Position numbers and translations under genes: made by a program. A stretch of DNA of 64,000 nucleotides, taken from NCBI GenBank assembly GCA_039654915.1, contig CM077593.1, positions 117,731,413-117,795,412 on the forward strand. The letters are read 5' to 3'. Under the pieces are notes generated by a model. That model made no database searches, was not told the origin of the DNA, and was given only the letters and a program-made list of their open reading frames with translations. Positions 43,324-56,359 of this stretch are shown here, one piece after another. Numbering within the stretch: the stretch's first letter is position 1; every line of letters starts with the position of its first letter. The DNA is from Aquilaria yunnanensis. Its lineage: Eukaryota > Streptophyta > Magnoliopsida > Malvales > Thymelaeaceae.

Positions 43324-46300
43324 TAGAGGTGGGAACTGGGTTAGGACCGGCCCGGGACCGTCCGGTTCTGGTCCTGGGTCCTAAGGACCAGGCTCGGCCC
43401 GGTTGTAGGCGGGGCAGTTTCGGGGCGGGGCGAGGTGGGTTTAATTTTTTTTAAATATATATATATATATTAAAAAAAATAGAACCATTATTAATTATAT
43501 AAGTCATAAATATTTTTAAGAAAAAACACCACATCCGGTGTAAGTTTTATTAAATTAAAAAATCAAACGGCAAACGGCACTTACAAATAATTGGAATGGA
43601 CCTTACATTTTAAAATGACAAAAACGTTCCGAAAATGATAATAATAAAAACATATGATCTATGCTAAACAGCATAATCAGATCAAATACAAACTACATGT
43701 ATGATTGAAAAAAAAAAATTCAAGTCTCAATATCGGATATTACTTTCTCATCCAAACCCTTTTGGTCTTACTGCCGGAGTGCTGCGAAGCCCCAAATTCG
43801 GTTGCACACGCATACTTTTACCATGTCGAGTGTCAATTTTGACCGTTTTTCTGTTATCACCCGTTTTCCGGCACTAAACGCTGCCTCGGATGAGACGATC
43901 GATACTAGAACGGCAAGAATCTCCTGTGTGATTATCGACAAAATTAGAAACCTTGATCTCTTTTGTTTCCACCACTCCAAGATGTTGAGGTCGCTTGCCT
44001 CGAACGATGTGTTGAGATAGTTATTGACCTCAGCTAATCCCGATGTCATTGGTTGGGGTCGTTTGAGCATTTAGAGGGCTGGGTTGAATCTTGAGGAGAT
44101 TGATCTCCTTGGAGACTCTGTTTTAGGAGCTCAGGATCTTACCTTATCCGAATACCGCTCACAATATAACTTGTATAAAGAATGCAAGTACTTGGAAGCA
44201 GTAGCAGACATAGCCAAAACATTTATATGAGACATTTCTAAATAAGTATGAAAAATTCTTTCAAGCAATGTTGTTGTGCCCGTTAATTTGACATATGGGT
44301 CAAGTAAAGAAGCGACTAAAAAGATAGGTGGAAAGTTTTCAAAATATTGAAGCCACTTAGCCCGCATGACTTCGACAGTCGGTTTTAACAACTCATCATC
44401 TTTAAACTGATGTAAAGCATATGTGATGTTCACTAAATGAAACAAAACTTGATGACTGGTTCGGTACCAGAGAAAAATTCAGTTGCCTCGTAAGAAAACT
44501 TAAGCAATTCACCGGTTTTGGAACATTTCTCCCAAACTTTAGTCGTAAGAAATTCACAGCCCATTTTTAAATTCATGAAATGTGACAACAAATTTGCATA
44601 CGGTAATGCATCTTGCAACATCAAATATGTGGAGTTCCAGCGGGTTGGGCAATCCAATTTAAACCGTTTCCAAGAAAATAGTTTTTGATTTTCAATACAA
44701 AAGCTTTTAAATTCATGAAAAACAGCAGGTCTGGACATAAAATATTTTAATGAGTTTCGAATAAGCAGAATCTCATTTTGGAGAACTTCTAAACCCTTTT
44801 GCACACAAATGTTCAAAATATGGCACATGCATCTAACGTGAAAAAATGCACCGTTGAGAGGTGGTTTTAAGTTTTGACTCAAAAGACGAGCGGCTACATC
44901 ATTATTTGAAGCATTATCAAATGAAATGCATAAGACTTTATCTGCACAAAAATAATCACGCAAAGTTTCTAAGATGCAATTAAATATTTGATAACCGGTA
45001 TGATCTGTTTCAATAACCTTAAATGACAAAATTCATTTTTACATTATCCAATCATAATCAATCCAATGAGAAGTAACACAATAGAATGATTGACCCATAG
45101 GTGATGTCCACATATCAGAAGTAAATGTCATACAATGATCAAAAGCAGAAAAATATGCTTGTAAATCTGATTTTCCGGCTTCAAATTGTCTAAAGCTTTC
45201 TTTCCTAGCAGTTTTCCTAGATAATTTTCTAAATCCAGGATTTAATTGTAATTTTATCCAAGATTCTAGGTGGACATCTTCAGCTTGTGAAAATTTTTTT
45301 TCAGTAAGCATCATCCAATTTACCATACCTTCTCTACAAGATTGTTGGTTAAAACGAAATATATTGGTTCGCCGGCGCCGATTGTAGACTCAAGTTGTGT
45401 TTGTCCTCCAGAACTAGTCCCGGTACTAGGGAGGACGTTCGGATGTTGATTTTCAATATGCCGCTTCAGTGTTCTAATGCCAGAATTCTTTCTATGTACA
45501 AATTTTTTCCCGCAATGTTTGTATTTCCTGTACCTCGACTCCCCTTCGTGTATGAGCTCATAATGCTCCCAAACCCAAGCAGTTAGTCTCATAGATTTAC
45601 CTTGTTCTTGAGTTTCCTCCATGGTGGGTTCATGACTTGTAGGCGTCGGTTTTGTTGACGGATTCCCGGACGACATCGCAACCAACTCTTCCACTTCATC
45701 ATCGGATAATTGATCGTTGAGACCCAAATCATAATTCGTCATATTGATTCCGACATCATCGTCGTGAAACTCTTGAATTGAAATGTCTTTATCGACGGGT
45801 CGAGATCGGCAACGGAACAAGGCTCGGAAGCCGGTGGCATGGGAAAATGAACTCTCTGTTGACTTGCCCTTTCTTTTTGAAGCCATGCCTCACATACTAA
45901 TAGTAGTGATTAATGCAAAATCAATAGGGGATTATGAAGATATTAGGGAGAGATTAAGAAAATAAGGATATGCTTAAGAGAATATAGTAGATGAAAAAGA
46001 AAGATTGAGTGATTGTGTGAGGATTGAGTGAAAATGGCATTGGTATTTATAAGGGGAGGGAAAAAATTAGTTTGACCAAAAAGTCCTTGAAATTTAGTTT
46101 TTGGGAGGGGTAAAAATGAAACTTTGGGGGCTGAAATGGAGCAAAAAGCCGTTGGATAGCCCTTTTTAAAAAAAATTTCTGCAGGTTTCCATTGTTGCCA
46201 AAGAGCTGTTAGGTGCGAGGTGGGCCGGACCAGTCCTGTCCGGGGCAGGGCGGTTTGGCGGGGTGGGGTGGTCCGGGTCGAGGCGGGTTCGCAGGTTTGG

Positions 46301-46467
46301 GCTGGTCCGGGATGGTTTTTTTTTACATCTCCTCCTCCTATTGGGCTCATACTCGGCCCATAATTTTACGGGTTTTTGCCAAGGCGAGCTGGGGCGGGTT
46401 TGACTGGTCCAGGCCAGGGTTTACTGATGGTCCAGTCCTAGTCAACCCGGCCAACATCCCACCTCTA
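43324..46467 (-). mobile_element. hAT transposon, 3.1 kb
   Basis: The ends are TAGAGGTGGGA and, inverted, TAGAGGTGGGA. It is flanked by a perfect 8-bp duplication GTTAGGGT (43316-43323 and 46468-46475). Both subterminal regions are very GC-rich with repeated GGTCC/GGCCGG words, as expected for hAT transposase binding sites. The transposase runs on the minus strand and is broken. The element lies 65 bp beyond the chromovirus. Confidence 0.95.
43768..45886 (-). pseudogene. hAT transposase (BED finger, HATC), broken
   Basis: Five minus-strand pieces in order: 45886-45320 (N-terminus and BED zinc finger), 45326-45039, 45029-44433 (DDE-type core with SFDNASNND, FHVRCMCHILNICVQ and CPTRWNSTYLMLQDAL), 44445-44131 (WLQYFENFPPIFLVASLLDP) and 44070-43768 (HATC dimerisation domain with SSEAAFSAGKRVI). 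Breaks: a frameshift near 45360; two stops six bases apart (TAA at 45041-45039 and TGA at 45035-45033); a frameshift near 44440; and a stop at 44131 just after AAGGTAAGA, which could instead be a 5' splice site. The BED finger shows RKYKHCGKKF, with Tyr where the first zinc Cys is expected. It cannot make an active transposase as it stands. Confidence 0.92.
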
Positions 46468-46565
46468 GTTAGGGTAGAGTGTAAATACTAAATAGTGTGT
46501 TACTCTCATTCTTTATATACCTTAACCTGTACTATCGAATGATTGCCTATATAAATAACAACAAG

Positions 46566-46785
46566 AACAGTCTCGTGGCCTCATAGCAATTGGTACGAGG
46601 CTGAGAAACACCTGCGAAATTTTGGGGTTTAAATCCTGCTTTCATCAATTTCTATTTAAATGGCATACGCAAGTTCCTTAGGCTTCTGGGGCTCGTACCT
46701 TATTTATAACTAATGTGTAGATTTCTAATGGACAAAAAAACAAAAACAACAACAACAACAATAATAATAACAACGAAAACAACAA
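46566..46785 (+). mobile_element. Possible tRNA-derived SINE
   Basis: An A-box-like TAGCAATTGGTA at 46584 and a B-box-like GGTTTAAATCC at 46626 are spaced 42 bp apart, as in tRNA-derived SINEs. The body ends in a (CAA/TAA)-rich tail. Flanking ATAACAACAAGAACA and ATAACAACGAAAACA may be a target duplication, but the second lies in the simple-sequence tail, so this is weak. About 200 bp. Confidence 0.4.
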
Positions 46786-46811
46786 ACTAATGTGTAGATT
46801 CTTAATGGGCA
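46710..46811. repeat. Direct repeat around a (CAA)n/(TAA)n tract
   Basis: AACTAATGTGTAGATT followed by CTAATGG or CTTAATGG occurs at 46711 and again at 46785, separated by an A-rich CAA/TAA tract. Confidence 0.8.
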
Positions 46812-47381
46812 ACTATTTTATTGAGACAAAACTAACCACGAGGCTTACAAAATATATAACTAGTGCACGGGGCTAATTTAAAGGACGGCTAGTAGAGGCC
46901 AGAACCTCCTTAAATGATAAAGTATCTATATTTCTCCTTAAAGTTTAAAGAAAATGCTTTTCTAGCACATTGTTAAAACTATAGAAATTTTCTTGTAAAA
47001 CTATAATTTTGAAAAAAAAATATTTATTTTGGCGCCTCTTTTATAAAAATATGGGCCCGCCAATGGGTGCATAGATGCTAAAGTACAACAATCAATAAAG
47101 AAATATAGCATCAGCATTATTCTTCTTATTCCCAATTTTTACTGAAGTATTATGCTTAAGGAAAGGAATTTGAGTATAGATGTGAAAAAGAATTAAGTTT
47201 TTGTTAAGTTGCTCCAGCATGAAAGATGTAAAATGAACCAAACCTTTATTAAGTGGCAATGAGCTCAAGCTCGAACCCAAGTCAAAATAGAAGTTTGAAA
47301 TTTTTTGAATTGAACTTTAAGCATATGATTCTCAAGCTCAAGTCTTTAGTTATTATGCTAAAATGATTAATTATACTATCC
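46812..47381. other. Intergenic, nothing recognised
   Basis: AT-rich, no gene. Bases 47374-47381 (TACTATCC) are the left target duplication of the next MULE. Confidence 0.5.
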
Positions 47382-48699
47382 TGGGTTAATTGCGTTATCT
47401 TGGGATAATTGCGTTCAAGGCCTTTAGCCTTTTATCAATGTTCTATTTTGGACCCTAACCTCAAAATCTTATATGGAAAGTCCTCAACCTCAATTTATTA
47501 TTCTATTTTAGACCATTGGAGGAGAAAAAATGTAAAAAATTAATAGAATTGGCCATGTGGCATGCCAATATGGGACAATTTACCATGGTGATACAATAAT
47601 CAACTGTTGACGACGATGTGGAAAAGAAGAAATGTTATGGCCCTCTAGGTACTGGACTAGCAACAGTTAGGTAAGACATGGTTACGAGGTAAGAAATCTC
47701 TTGTTAAAACACTTGCATGCATTTCAAGTAAGTAGTAAAGGTTAGAAATGTTCCTATAACACAAATGGCACCTAAGTGTCACCAGTGGTAATTTAGTAAT
47801 TTTGCCCTAAGAGAAGGTTAGAACCATAATTATGGTATATCTGGGGTCTAAAAGGCATAACTAACCCATAAAATCAAGATTATAAGTTTTTGAGTTTATT
47901 GGGACCATAGAACAGTGTGGAACGAATTAAATTGCATTAAGTGTATTTTTTAGTTTCTATGTGCTTTGTGTGCATAAGTAGCCTAGGACTTAGCTCGGGG
48001 ACTTGAGTGAAGGGTAGTAAAACTCTCTAAATGATGGCACAATAGACCAAATGGGGTCCAAGTGAAACAAAATAAGGCTTGGGCCAAGAGTGAAAAGGGG
48101 GCCAAGAGTTAGAGAGGTTAGTGACTTTGAATAAGTAGTTAGTAGGAAAGATGAGAGGTGCTACACTATTCCTTCATCTTTTTCCCATTTTGGTCCCTCT
48201 CTCTATCTCCATTGTTGCACCAAAGAAAACTTCCAAAAGACCAATTTATGGTGAAACCAAAAGTCTCCAAGAAAGTATATCAAAGCCCAAGCTAGGTAGA
48301 GCTCATTGGAGGTGCAATTTGAAATTTCTAAGGAGTTATAGCTCAAGAACTCTATGTAAGCTCAAACCCACGAATTTATCGTGGGTCTAATTTGTTTCTG
48401 AGCTTGTAAATGGTCTTGATTTAGCTTCCTTGGCGCCCATTTGTTAAGCAAACTTGCATGGAACCTAGGAAACTCTTATTGAATCTTTCGAAGCATGTGT
48501 GGATTTGTTGCTTGATTCTTGCATAATTGTGTTTGAGGTAAGGGGATTTTGTGGTTTTTTTTTATGTTAATTCATTTAAGTTGATTCTAGCATTAAGAGT
48601 ATGTTTTGGGTGAGTTTAAAGTTGATTTCCTAAAAAAAAGGGTCATGGATGCAAAAAGGGACAAGATTGGCATGAATGAGGTTTCTTCATATAGAGATG

Positions 48700-48913
48700 C
48701 ATTCCCAGGGCCTAAAGCTGAGTCCTGAAGGCTTTTGAGGAGCCTAAGGATGCATCCTCAAGACTAGGGATACAACATTGACCACCACGAAGCCTCAAAG
48801 TTTTAAGGGATCTCAGAGACCCGTCCCTAAGACCCAAAGATAGGCATCAAGCACCACAAGGCCTCTGGAGCCCAGAGACCCATCCCAAAGACTCAGGGAT
48901 GTAGCATTGAGCA
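48700..48913. repeat. Degenerate tandem repeat of about 60 bp
   Basis: Three loosely matching units with the pattern GACCC(A/G)TCCC(T/A)AAGAC followed by CAAGCACCACAAGGCCTC-like sequence, inside the solo LTR and directly before the nested copia-type LTR. Confidence 0.55.
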
Positions 48914-50313
48914 TGTTGGATTTGTTCCAAAGAAATCTTTAATTTTGATGATGACAAGTGATTTGTGTTAATATTTTTAATCTCACTTTTTTTGTTAAAA
49001 TAAAGTTAATTGAACTTATGCTTATTTTCCAAGTGTGTCAAGTGATTATCTCAAAAAAATATATTTTAAGAATATTGAGGAAAAATTGCTTTTGAAAAGA
49101 AACTAGTTTGAATCAAGTTTGATTTCCAAATGACAAGTGTTTTTGAGTTGTTTTAAGTTTAATCCATTAAAGTCACAGTTTAACAGGTATCTCTTTCACC
49201 CAAGTTTGACTTGCTCCCAAGGTTATACGTTAACACGTTAAACTGGTTTAATCCGAAGTTTAAGTCTCCTGTGACTTTTCGAAGAACATCAGGTAACTCG
49301 TTAAAAGTTGGTCTTAACCTGTTAAAGTCAAAGTCTGAAGGCTCCCTTTCAAATGTTTCAAGTGGCGCGTTTTTAGCTAGAAATTCAAATGGAACTCGGA
49401 CGAATCAGGAGACGCCACTTGTATAGCTCTGCCGCGCATTAAATGCGTTGTCTCCTGCTGCTTTTGACCGTTCAAGAGAGAAGTCAAGTTTAGCCCGTTA
49501 AACTCAGGACTTAACGCAAAATTTGGGAATGCTGCATTTTTGCGTAAAAACAGAGCAACGGCTCTCCAGATTTTAATGAAACTTTTCAGGCACTTCCAGC
49601 AGGGGTTCAACGGTTTAATAGCTTCCTAAAGAGTATATTTACACTAAGAAACATGCTGAAAACCTAATTTGGCAACTAGAACAAAGAATCCTCCATCAAA
49701 GAGCTTAAATTAGAAAAGTTGCCAAGAACTTGTGCTTGTGCTTTCATTGGCTTATCTAGCATTGTTTGCTTAGATCTTACCTTGTAACCACGAATTGTTG
49801 AGCTTGTCTTGAGTGGTTGAGTGATTTCCTTGTAAGGGAAAGATGGTTAGAAGGGTTTCTAGTTAGCCTTTGGCAAAACTAGTGAGAGGTGAAGGTAGAA
49901 GGATCTACCAAAGTGTTGTATGCCTTTGAAGGCTATTGTGTATCATTGTGTTTCATAGTAGAGAAGAAAACTCTCAAGTGGTGAGCTTGAGGAGAGGAGT
50001 AGGCTCTCAAGAGGAGAGTTCGAACCTCTATAAAAATTCTCTTGTCCAAGTTTCTTCTTCTCTCTACATACTTGAGCTTTGGTGGGTGTTTTATGCAACT
50101 TTTTTTTGTTGAACTTGCTTGTTTTCAAAACTACTTCAAAGATAGCTTTCAAAGCAAATTCTAGGTGGATTGTGGTAGTCATTTTCTAAGTAAAATAGAG
50201 TTAATCATTGTTCCTCAAATTGAATTTGAGTTTGGGGTTTCAAGAATTCACTTGTGCTTTATTTTTGGAACCAAACCAATTCACCCCCCCTCTTGGTTGC
50301 ACTTGGGCCAACA
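48914..50313 (+). mobile_element. Copia-type solo LTR nested in the solo LTR
   Basis: 1400 bp, starting TGTTGGATTTG and ending GGGCCAACA, with the inverted ends TGTTGG and CCAACA. The flanks GAGCA and AAGCA form a 5-bp duplication with one change. TTCACCCCCCCTCTTGGTTG just before the end is a common feature of Ty1/copia LTR 3' ends in plants. Confidence 0.75.
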
Positions 50314-52439
50314 AAGCACACAAAGGGTAAGAAGAGTTCTAGAAAGTGCTAGAGATGTGTCCCTAAGGCTTGAGGCTAAGGAATTGGGTAGGCTCGAGTT
50401 GGGGGTGTTTGTTTTAGACCTTCTAAGTGTCCTTAAGCATTTCTGGGGCATTAGTAAGGCCAAGAGAAGGATCACCCTTACTCCTAAGGTTGGTGTAATG
50501 CATTAAAAATGAGTAATCAAGTAGTTTACGTAAAGAGCATGGTGAAATAACTTTGGTGAGCTAGAACCATGGCCTAGTTATTTAAAAGTAGTGCATGTAC
50601 GCTAAGGCATGGTTTGTATGGGCAATTTGTAGTAGAACTTGCTATAGTTAGGAAAGGTAATTTGGGGCAGCAGACTACTATGCCTAGGGTGGTTTAATAT
50701 ATATAAGAATTGCAAGAAGTTAATGAAAACACCAAAGGGCCAAGGAAGACACTATGAGGCTAATAGGGACATATAAACGCATTTAGGTGCAATGTGAACC
50801 CTAGGGCCCGTAGGAGGCCTAAAATGGATAATGTGGGAGCTTAGCATGGCTTGGAAGATTTTTTGACACCCAAGTAAGTACTAAGGAATAAAAAAAATAC
50901 TAAATTCTCTAAGTACGTAAATAACTTAAAACACAAGCTAAGTTGCTAGAGCACTTTGAAGGACATTGAAGGTGCAAGGTAGTTAGGCCACCTTAGTACA
51001 TTTGAGACCTTAGTATGTGCTAGAAAAAATAAAAAGCACTTGAAGAAAGCATGATTCCTGGTAATGCTCAACTCATTTGAGGTGTAGTAAGTGCCGAGCC
51101 TAGTATGGTACAAGGTTCACCAATAAAGGTGAAGGCTTAGTAACACTTGGTCCTTGTTAGGTCTTAGACTTAAGGGATGAAAGTGGGAGCCTACTATACC
51201 TTGGGGTAGAAGTTTAGTACACCTAGTTTTCTAGTTGGGTCTCGGACTCAATGAGCTAGAGTAGGAACCTACTACACCCAAACTAGATTAGCCATTACTA
51301 GTCAAAGTTCACCATAATAAGGGTGAAATGCTAGTAACGCCTAGTGACCTAGTCAAGACCCAATCTTGAGGCACTACGATGGGTCCTTAGTGCACTGAAC
51401 TTGGCTTTGCCAAGTAAGTTTGGATTATTCCTACATATGGTATTTAAGGGGAGGTAGTTAAATGTCTAGGTGATGACCTAGCATAATTTGGCAAGCCAAG
51501 GCTTGCTAGAGCGAATTAGGGGCAGAACCAGCTAGACATAGGACAATGTCTCTTACGAGAACTAGGATGAGGAGAGAGGCCCCAAAGGACCTGAATATAT
51601 GCACATATGTTAGCCCTCAAATCCTAATGAGCTAACGGTAGATTTGTGATATATATTGTAATAGCATCCTTTAGTGTTTTTGTTTTGTAGGTACCTTAAA
51701 GACTTTTTACTAGAAATCTATGATTCTCACCCCTTAGTTTATATGTACAAGTTTAGGTTGTTTGGTTGGCAACTTGAGGATGGTTGTTGAGCTAGTTGAG
51801 CAGGTACAATTTATACTTACTAGTTTGTATTTCCAGTTTGGTTGATTGTGTTATATACTAACTATGTTGGGTTAATCTTGAGCAGTAGTTGATCTAGAAG
51901 CATGAGAGGAAGTCGAGGCTAAAGGTACTTGAAAGGTAAAGCTTAAGTGGTTGGCCTACTTTATTTATCTCAATAGGTTATGCTTGAGTGCTTAATTGTA
52001 CTAGGTGCATTTAGCAACATTGGTTTGTTATGTGTTTTGGTTTGTAATTCATGTACAAAGTTGAATAATGTACATAGGGTTTATGCTTGTAGAAAATGTG
52101 TTTATGACTTTGGCTAGTTTTACAATTATTTTTAAGTTCGGATCTGCCAATGTTTTAAATCATGTAGTTTATGCTTAACTTTCCATGCCAATGTGACTCA
52201 TGCATTATTTAATGTTAGTATTTAGGTTAGTAAGCTTAGGTCAAATCCAATAGTTTATTTCCCAAGTAAAAAAACCATTAATTGTGAACCAAAAACTCAA
52301 TAATTTAATGAATCCCTAGTGATCTTGGGTAGCAGGTTGCCACAGGTGGTCAAGGGCTATTTCAAGAAAACTAATAAAAAAAGAAAATATATAAAAAAAT
52401 AAGAGAAAATGCAAAAAAAAAAGTGTAAAAACCCATCAC

Positions 52440-52800
52440 CAACGAATTCTTCATCTCCTCATCATTTCTCTTTCTTCATTGGCATAATTCTTCATCTCCT
52501 CTTCATCGTTGGCACGATTCTTCGTCTCCTCTTCATCACCCCTTCATCATTAGCACAATTCTTCATCTCGCATTCATTAACACCCTTCGTCCCTCTCTAC
52601 CTCAACACCCTTCATTGCTAGCACAATTCTTTGTCTCACTTTCATTGTTGGCACGATTCTTTGTCTCCTTGATTACAACAATTCGTCTATTTTTTGTCTC
52701 CATGATAACAACAATTTGTCTTCCCAATAACAATGATTTGTCTCCCATTTGTTTCCATGGCTAGCACGATTCTTCATATCCTTGATAAAAATGATTCACC
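52440..52800. repeat. CT-rich degenerate minisatellite in MULE 1
   Basis: Repeated phrases of the type TTGGCACGATTCTTCGTCTCC and TTCATCTCCTC at irregular spacing of 30-60 bp. Non-coding. Confidence 0.7.
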
Positions 52801-53271
52801 AAAGATTTTTCCTCTTTCACCAACAATAACAACGAATCATTGCTTGATTCTTTCTTTTTCGCCTCGAAGTCCATTGTTTAATTCTAACGACAACAATGAA
52901 GGGGACAATAAATAGTATCCTTGGGAGATACGGTAGGAAGGTGTCAGGTTGGGCTGGGAAAGAAGGGGGAAGAAGCGACGTGGTAGAGGGTTTTAATTTT
53001 TTCTTCCACGACGTGGCAGAGGGTTTCAATTTCTTCTTCTTTTTCTACATCATTGCTACTACTAATTTATTGTGCCACTATGGCAAATTACGCCATGCTA
53101 GAATTTGATGTGGCCAGTTTTGTTAATTTAACATTTTTCATCCTCCAAATGTCTCAAATAAAATAATAAATTAAGAGTAAAGACTTTCCATGTAAGATTT
53201 TGAGGTTAAGGTCCAAAATAGAATAATAATAAAAGGCCAGGGGCCAAGGATGCAATTAACTCATACTATCC

Positions 53272-53783
53272 CCTTCTAGTAGGCCATGATTGTATATAGT
53301 CTCTAAAGCTTCAAAATTTTCATGAAGCCCATGGTTAAAAAAATTACTATTATCTATTTAGGATTAATTACCCAAAAAAGTATTTACGTTAGACCTTCAT
53401 AAGTTTTGAAAGTCATAATTGTTTAAGCCCATGTTTTATGGTTCACCAGGCTTGACTTAAGCCCAAAATTATCAAGTCAAGCTTTCAACCTTTGGAGGCT
53501 TAATCTAGCTTGGCTGAAATTCACCCCAAACTAAAGGAGGCAATTGGGGAATTGCTTGAGTTGTGAGTGAAGTTTGGGGGCATGATATATCTACCATGAG
53601 ATCTATGGTTTGTGAGGCATATATTAGTCAATCATTTGAGTTTAAGGCAAACATTATATGTACTAAAGGTGTAAGCCTTGGGCACGGTTCATAACATGTG
53701 TAGCTAGAGTGCTATGAGCATTACTACTGTAACCATTTTGGGCTTCACTTATGGCCCATCTTTTTAGCCTTTTTTTTTTTTTT
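53272..53783. other. Spacer between the two MULEs
   Basis: AT-rich and free of recognisable features. It ends in a T-tract (53771-53783) that served as target for MULE 2. Confidence 0.5.
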
Positions 53784-54101
53784 GAGTAAATTGTACTTGT
53801 GGCCCATAACCTTTTATTATTGTATCATTTTGGACCTTATCCTATATTTTTTGCATAAGACATCTCTAACCTCCTAAAAGTGTACTGTTTTAGACCTTAC
53901 GTGGATAGAAATTGCTAATGTGAATGAAAAATGCCATCATGGCACACTGGCATATGTGATTGCTACAGTGGCACAATAATCAACTATTGGTGATAATGCA
54001 AAAAGAAAGAAAAATAATAAGAAAAAGGAAATGTGAAAAAAGGAAAGTAATAATAAAAAATTTAAAGGTGCCCAGCCAATCCCCTTCATCATTGCCCAAC
54101 C

Positions 54102-54952
54102 TAGGGATGGTGACAGGGCAGATCGGGTGTGAATTCACCATATCCATCACTTGCCCACCAAGGCTAATGGGCAAAAAATCATATTCATGTTTGCCACCCG
54201 CGAGTCACTGGTTGCCCGTGGATTATCCACAAAGGCACACACCATTATTCTTCAGACATCAATCAGCTAAGATAATATTCAAAGCCAAATAAACAAAAAC
54301 CTTGGAAAAGATTTCGGAAGTAAATCTAAGGGTTGAGAAAAAGATTGGCATGAAAAACAACCCTAAGCAGGAACTAAAAAAGTCTTAAGTTGATCAAGTA
54401 ATGAAAAGTGAGTAGAATGTTGAGCTAGCTTGGAATCCCTTCCGGATTTCAGAATCCAAAGTCAAGAATCTCCGGCAAATAGGAACAAGATAGGTGACTC
54501 ATGCTTCCTACTAGATACACAATAGTTTGCTTGATGGGATGAGATAAGATGCCTAGTGGGTCAGAAGATTATTGATAGCCAAATAGAAGAAGAAAGGAAT
54601 AAAGATGGAAGAGGGCAGCACATTGAAGAAGAAAGAGGACTGGTGGCAGTGTAGTAAAAAGTAGGGTCTGGGTTGTATTATCTAGTGCTTACATTTATTT
54701 TGTTTGGTAAATTACACTTTGATCACTTGAGTTGCTTATTTTTCTCATATTAGTTAATTATTTTCAAAAGTTACAATTAAGTCATTAAGAGACAAAGAAA
54801 ACTTGTGGCGAGTTACGGTTATGGCGGGTTTACCCATGAGGTAAAATCAAAATCCAGGACGGGCAGAAATGTGCTATTTTCACAAAATATACGCAACCCG
54901 TTGGATGGGTATTTGCGGGCTGTGGATTTCACCTTACTCATTGCCATCCTTA
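54102..54952. mobile_element. Non-autonomous hAT, 851 bp, nested in MULE 2
   Basis: The left end is TAGGGATGGTGA and the right end, inverted, is TAAGGATGGCAA. The flanks GCCCAACC and GCCCAACT form an 8-bp duplication with one change. Both subterminal regions are rich in GGGCA/GCCCG words, typical of hAT ends. No transposase. Confidence 0.78.
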
Positions 54953-56359
54953 GCCCAACTGCCTCCGCCAATCCCCTCAGTCACCACCCAGGCCGCTTCC
55001 CCCATCTCTCCCATTTCTCCTATCCCCTTCGTCCCAATGCTTTTTTCCTCCATCACTGACATCTGCCATCAACAACAACATAGAGGCCACTACCTCTACT
55101 CACTGCTGCTATGTCTCTGAAAATTAGGGGCCACTTCCTCTACTAGATGCCTCTATTTGCTAATGCCATTATCCAACGAGGTTCATAAAATCAAAGGAGA
55201 GTTGGCGAGTTGAAATGTTAGGTCCGTAGAAGATAAAAAGCACAACAAAAAAAAACCGCTATATGGGTGGATATACGACAAAGATCCTACGGCAAACGAA
55301 GGCAGTGGATCACATTCTCCTTGACAAGAGTGCCGATTGTGAGACAAAACCAAGCTTCGAATGACAACTTTGAATGGCGAGTTTAAACGATGATCTCATT
55401 AACTTTTTTGCCTCTGAATTTTGTTGGGTTGGAAAGTGTGTTCGTATCAGCAAATGGGAAGCCATATCTTCGGTTGAACATGGTGGCTGGAGGTATCTAT
55501 ATGAATTCAAGTTTTTTCTTTTATTTTTTTCTTCCTTTTTCCATATCATCCATAACAATTGATTTATTATACCATTGTGGTAAACCATCCACACTTGCAT
55601 GCCATGTGGCATCTCCCCATCCATGTTAATGTAATGCCCTCAAAATTTTGAGTAATTAAGTCTCAAATTATGAAGATAAAAGGGCTTAGAAAATTTTTCT
55701 AAAAAAGAAAATTAAGCTCATTGAGCTCGGGAGACATTGACTAAGTGAAGAATGAGTATATGTGAGTGTTTGACACTATTGGAAATAAACTTGGTTTAGA
55801 CCAAGAAAGATAATGATGAAAATGGTGGAATTTAATATGAGGGACTTAATTGGACAAAAAGGGACTTTTGGTGGTTGGGCTCAATTTCCAAAATACAAGG
55901 AATTGAGGGACTAAGGGGAGGATTAGCCAATTTTTAAAGGCATTGGATGCCATGACTGCCACCTTTCTCCATTTCCCATTATTTTAATCCAACTCATCAC
56001 TTAGGATTCCTTCCTCCACCTACTTGTCCCCCACTTTTGACAAATTCAACCAACTTTCACCAAAGTCTTCCAATTTGTCCCCACTTTTGACTATCTTACC
56101 CCACCACCCACATAAGTCTTCCAATTTGTTCCCCACTTGTCTCCCACTCATACAAGCACATTATTCACTCTATTTCTCTCCATATAGCCGGCCATTCATG
56201 CTCACCCATTCATTATTATTCTCTCACACTCAAACACTCAAAACACACTCCAAAATCTCCCATTCTCTCATCATTTTCGGCCATGTTCTTTTCTCCAAGT
56301 TCCAACTCTTTCTTCTTCCTCTAAAATTCGGCCATGATATATTATTGGTATCCATGAAG

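Larger units (their letters stand above)
47633..52364 (+). mobile_element. Solo LTR inside MULE 1
   Basis: It begins TGTTATGGCCCTC and ends GGGCTATTTCA, flanked by a perfect 5-bp duplication AGAAA (47628-47632 and 52365-52369). No internal retrotransposon domain is present, so it is a solo LTR left by recombination. Without the copia-type LTR nested in it, it is about 3.3 kb. The start is homologous to the fragment at 5195-5615. Family assignment is uncertain: Ty3/gypsy by size and end sequence. Confidence 0.8.
47382..53263. mobile_element. MULE 1 (about 1.1 kb, expanded to 5.9 kb)
   Basis: Long inverted arms (about 240 bp): the left starts TGGGTTAATTGCG and the right, inverted, starts TGAGTTAATTGCA. 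They continue TTCTATTTTGGACCYTAACC, then TCAAAATCTTAYATGGAAAG, in the same order. The flanks are TACTATCC at 47374-47381 and 53264-53271 (or 9 bp, ATACTATCC, if the terminal A is shared). Removing the later solo-LTR insertion leaves about 1145 bp. No transposase. The remaining interior is a CT-rich repetitive stretch. Confidence 0.88.

Noticed and set aside
45943..46491. Frames of 92-135 codons at the end of the hAT element
   Set aside because: They fall in the GC-rich subterminal repeats outside the transposase and cross the transposon border.
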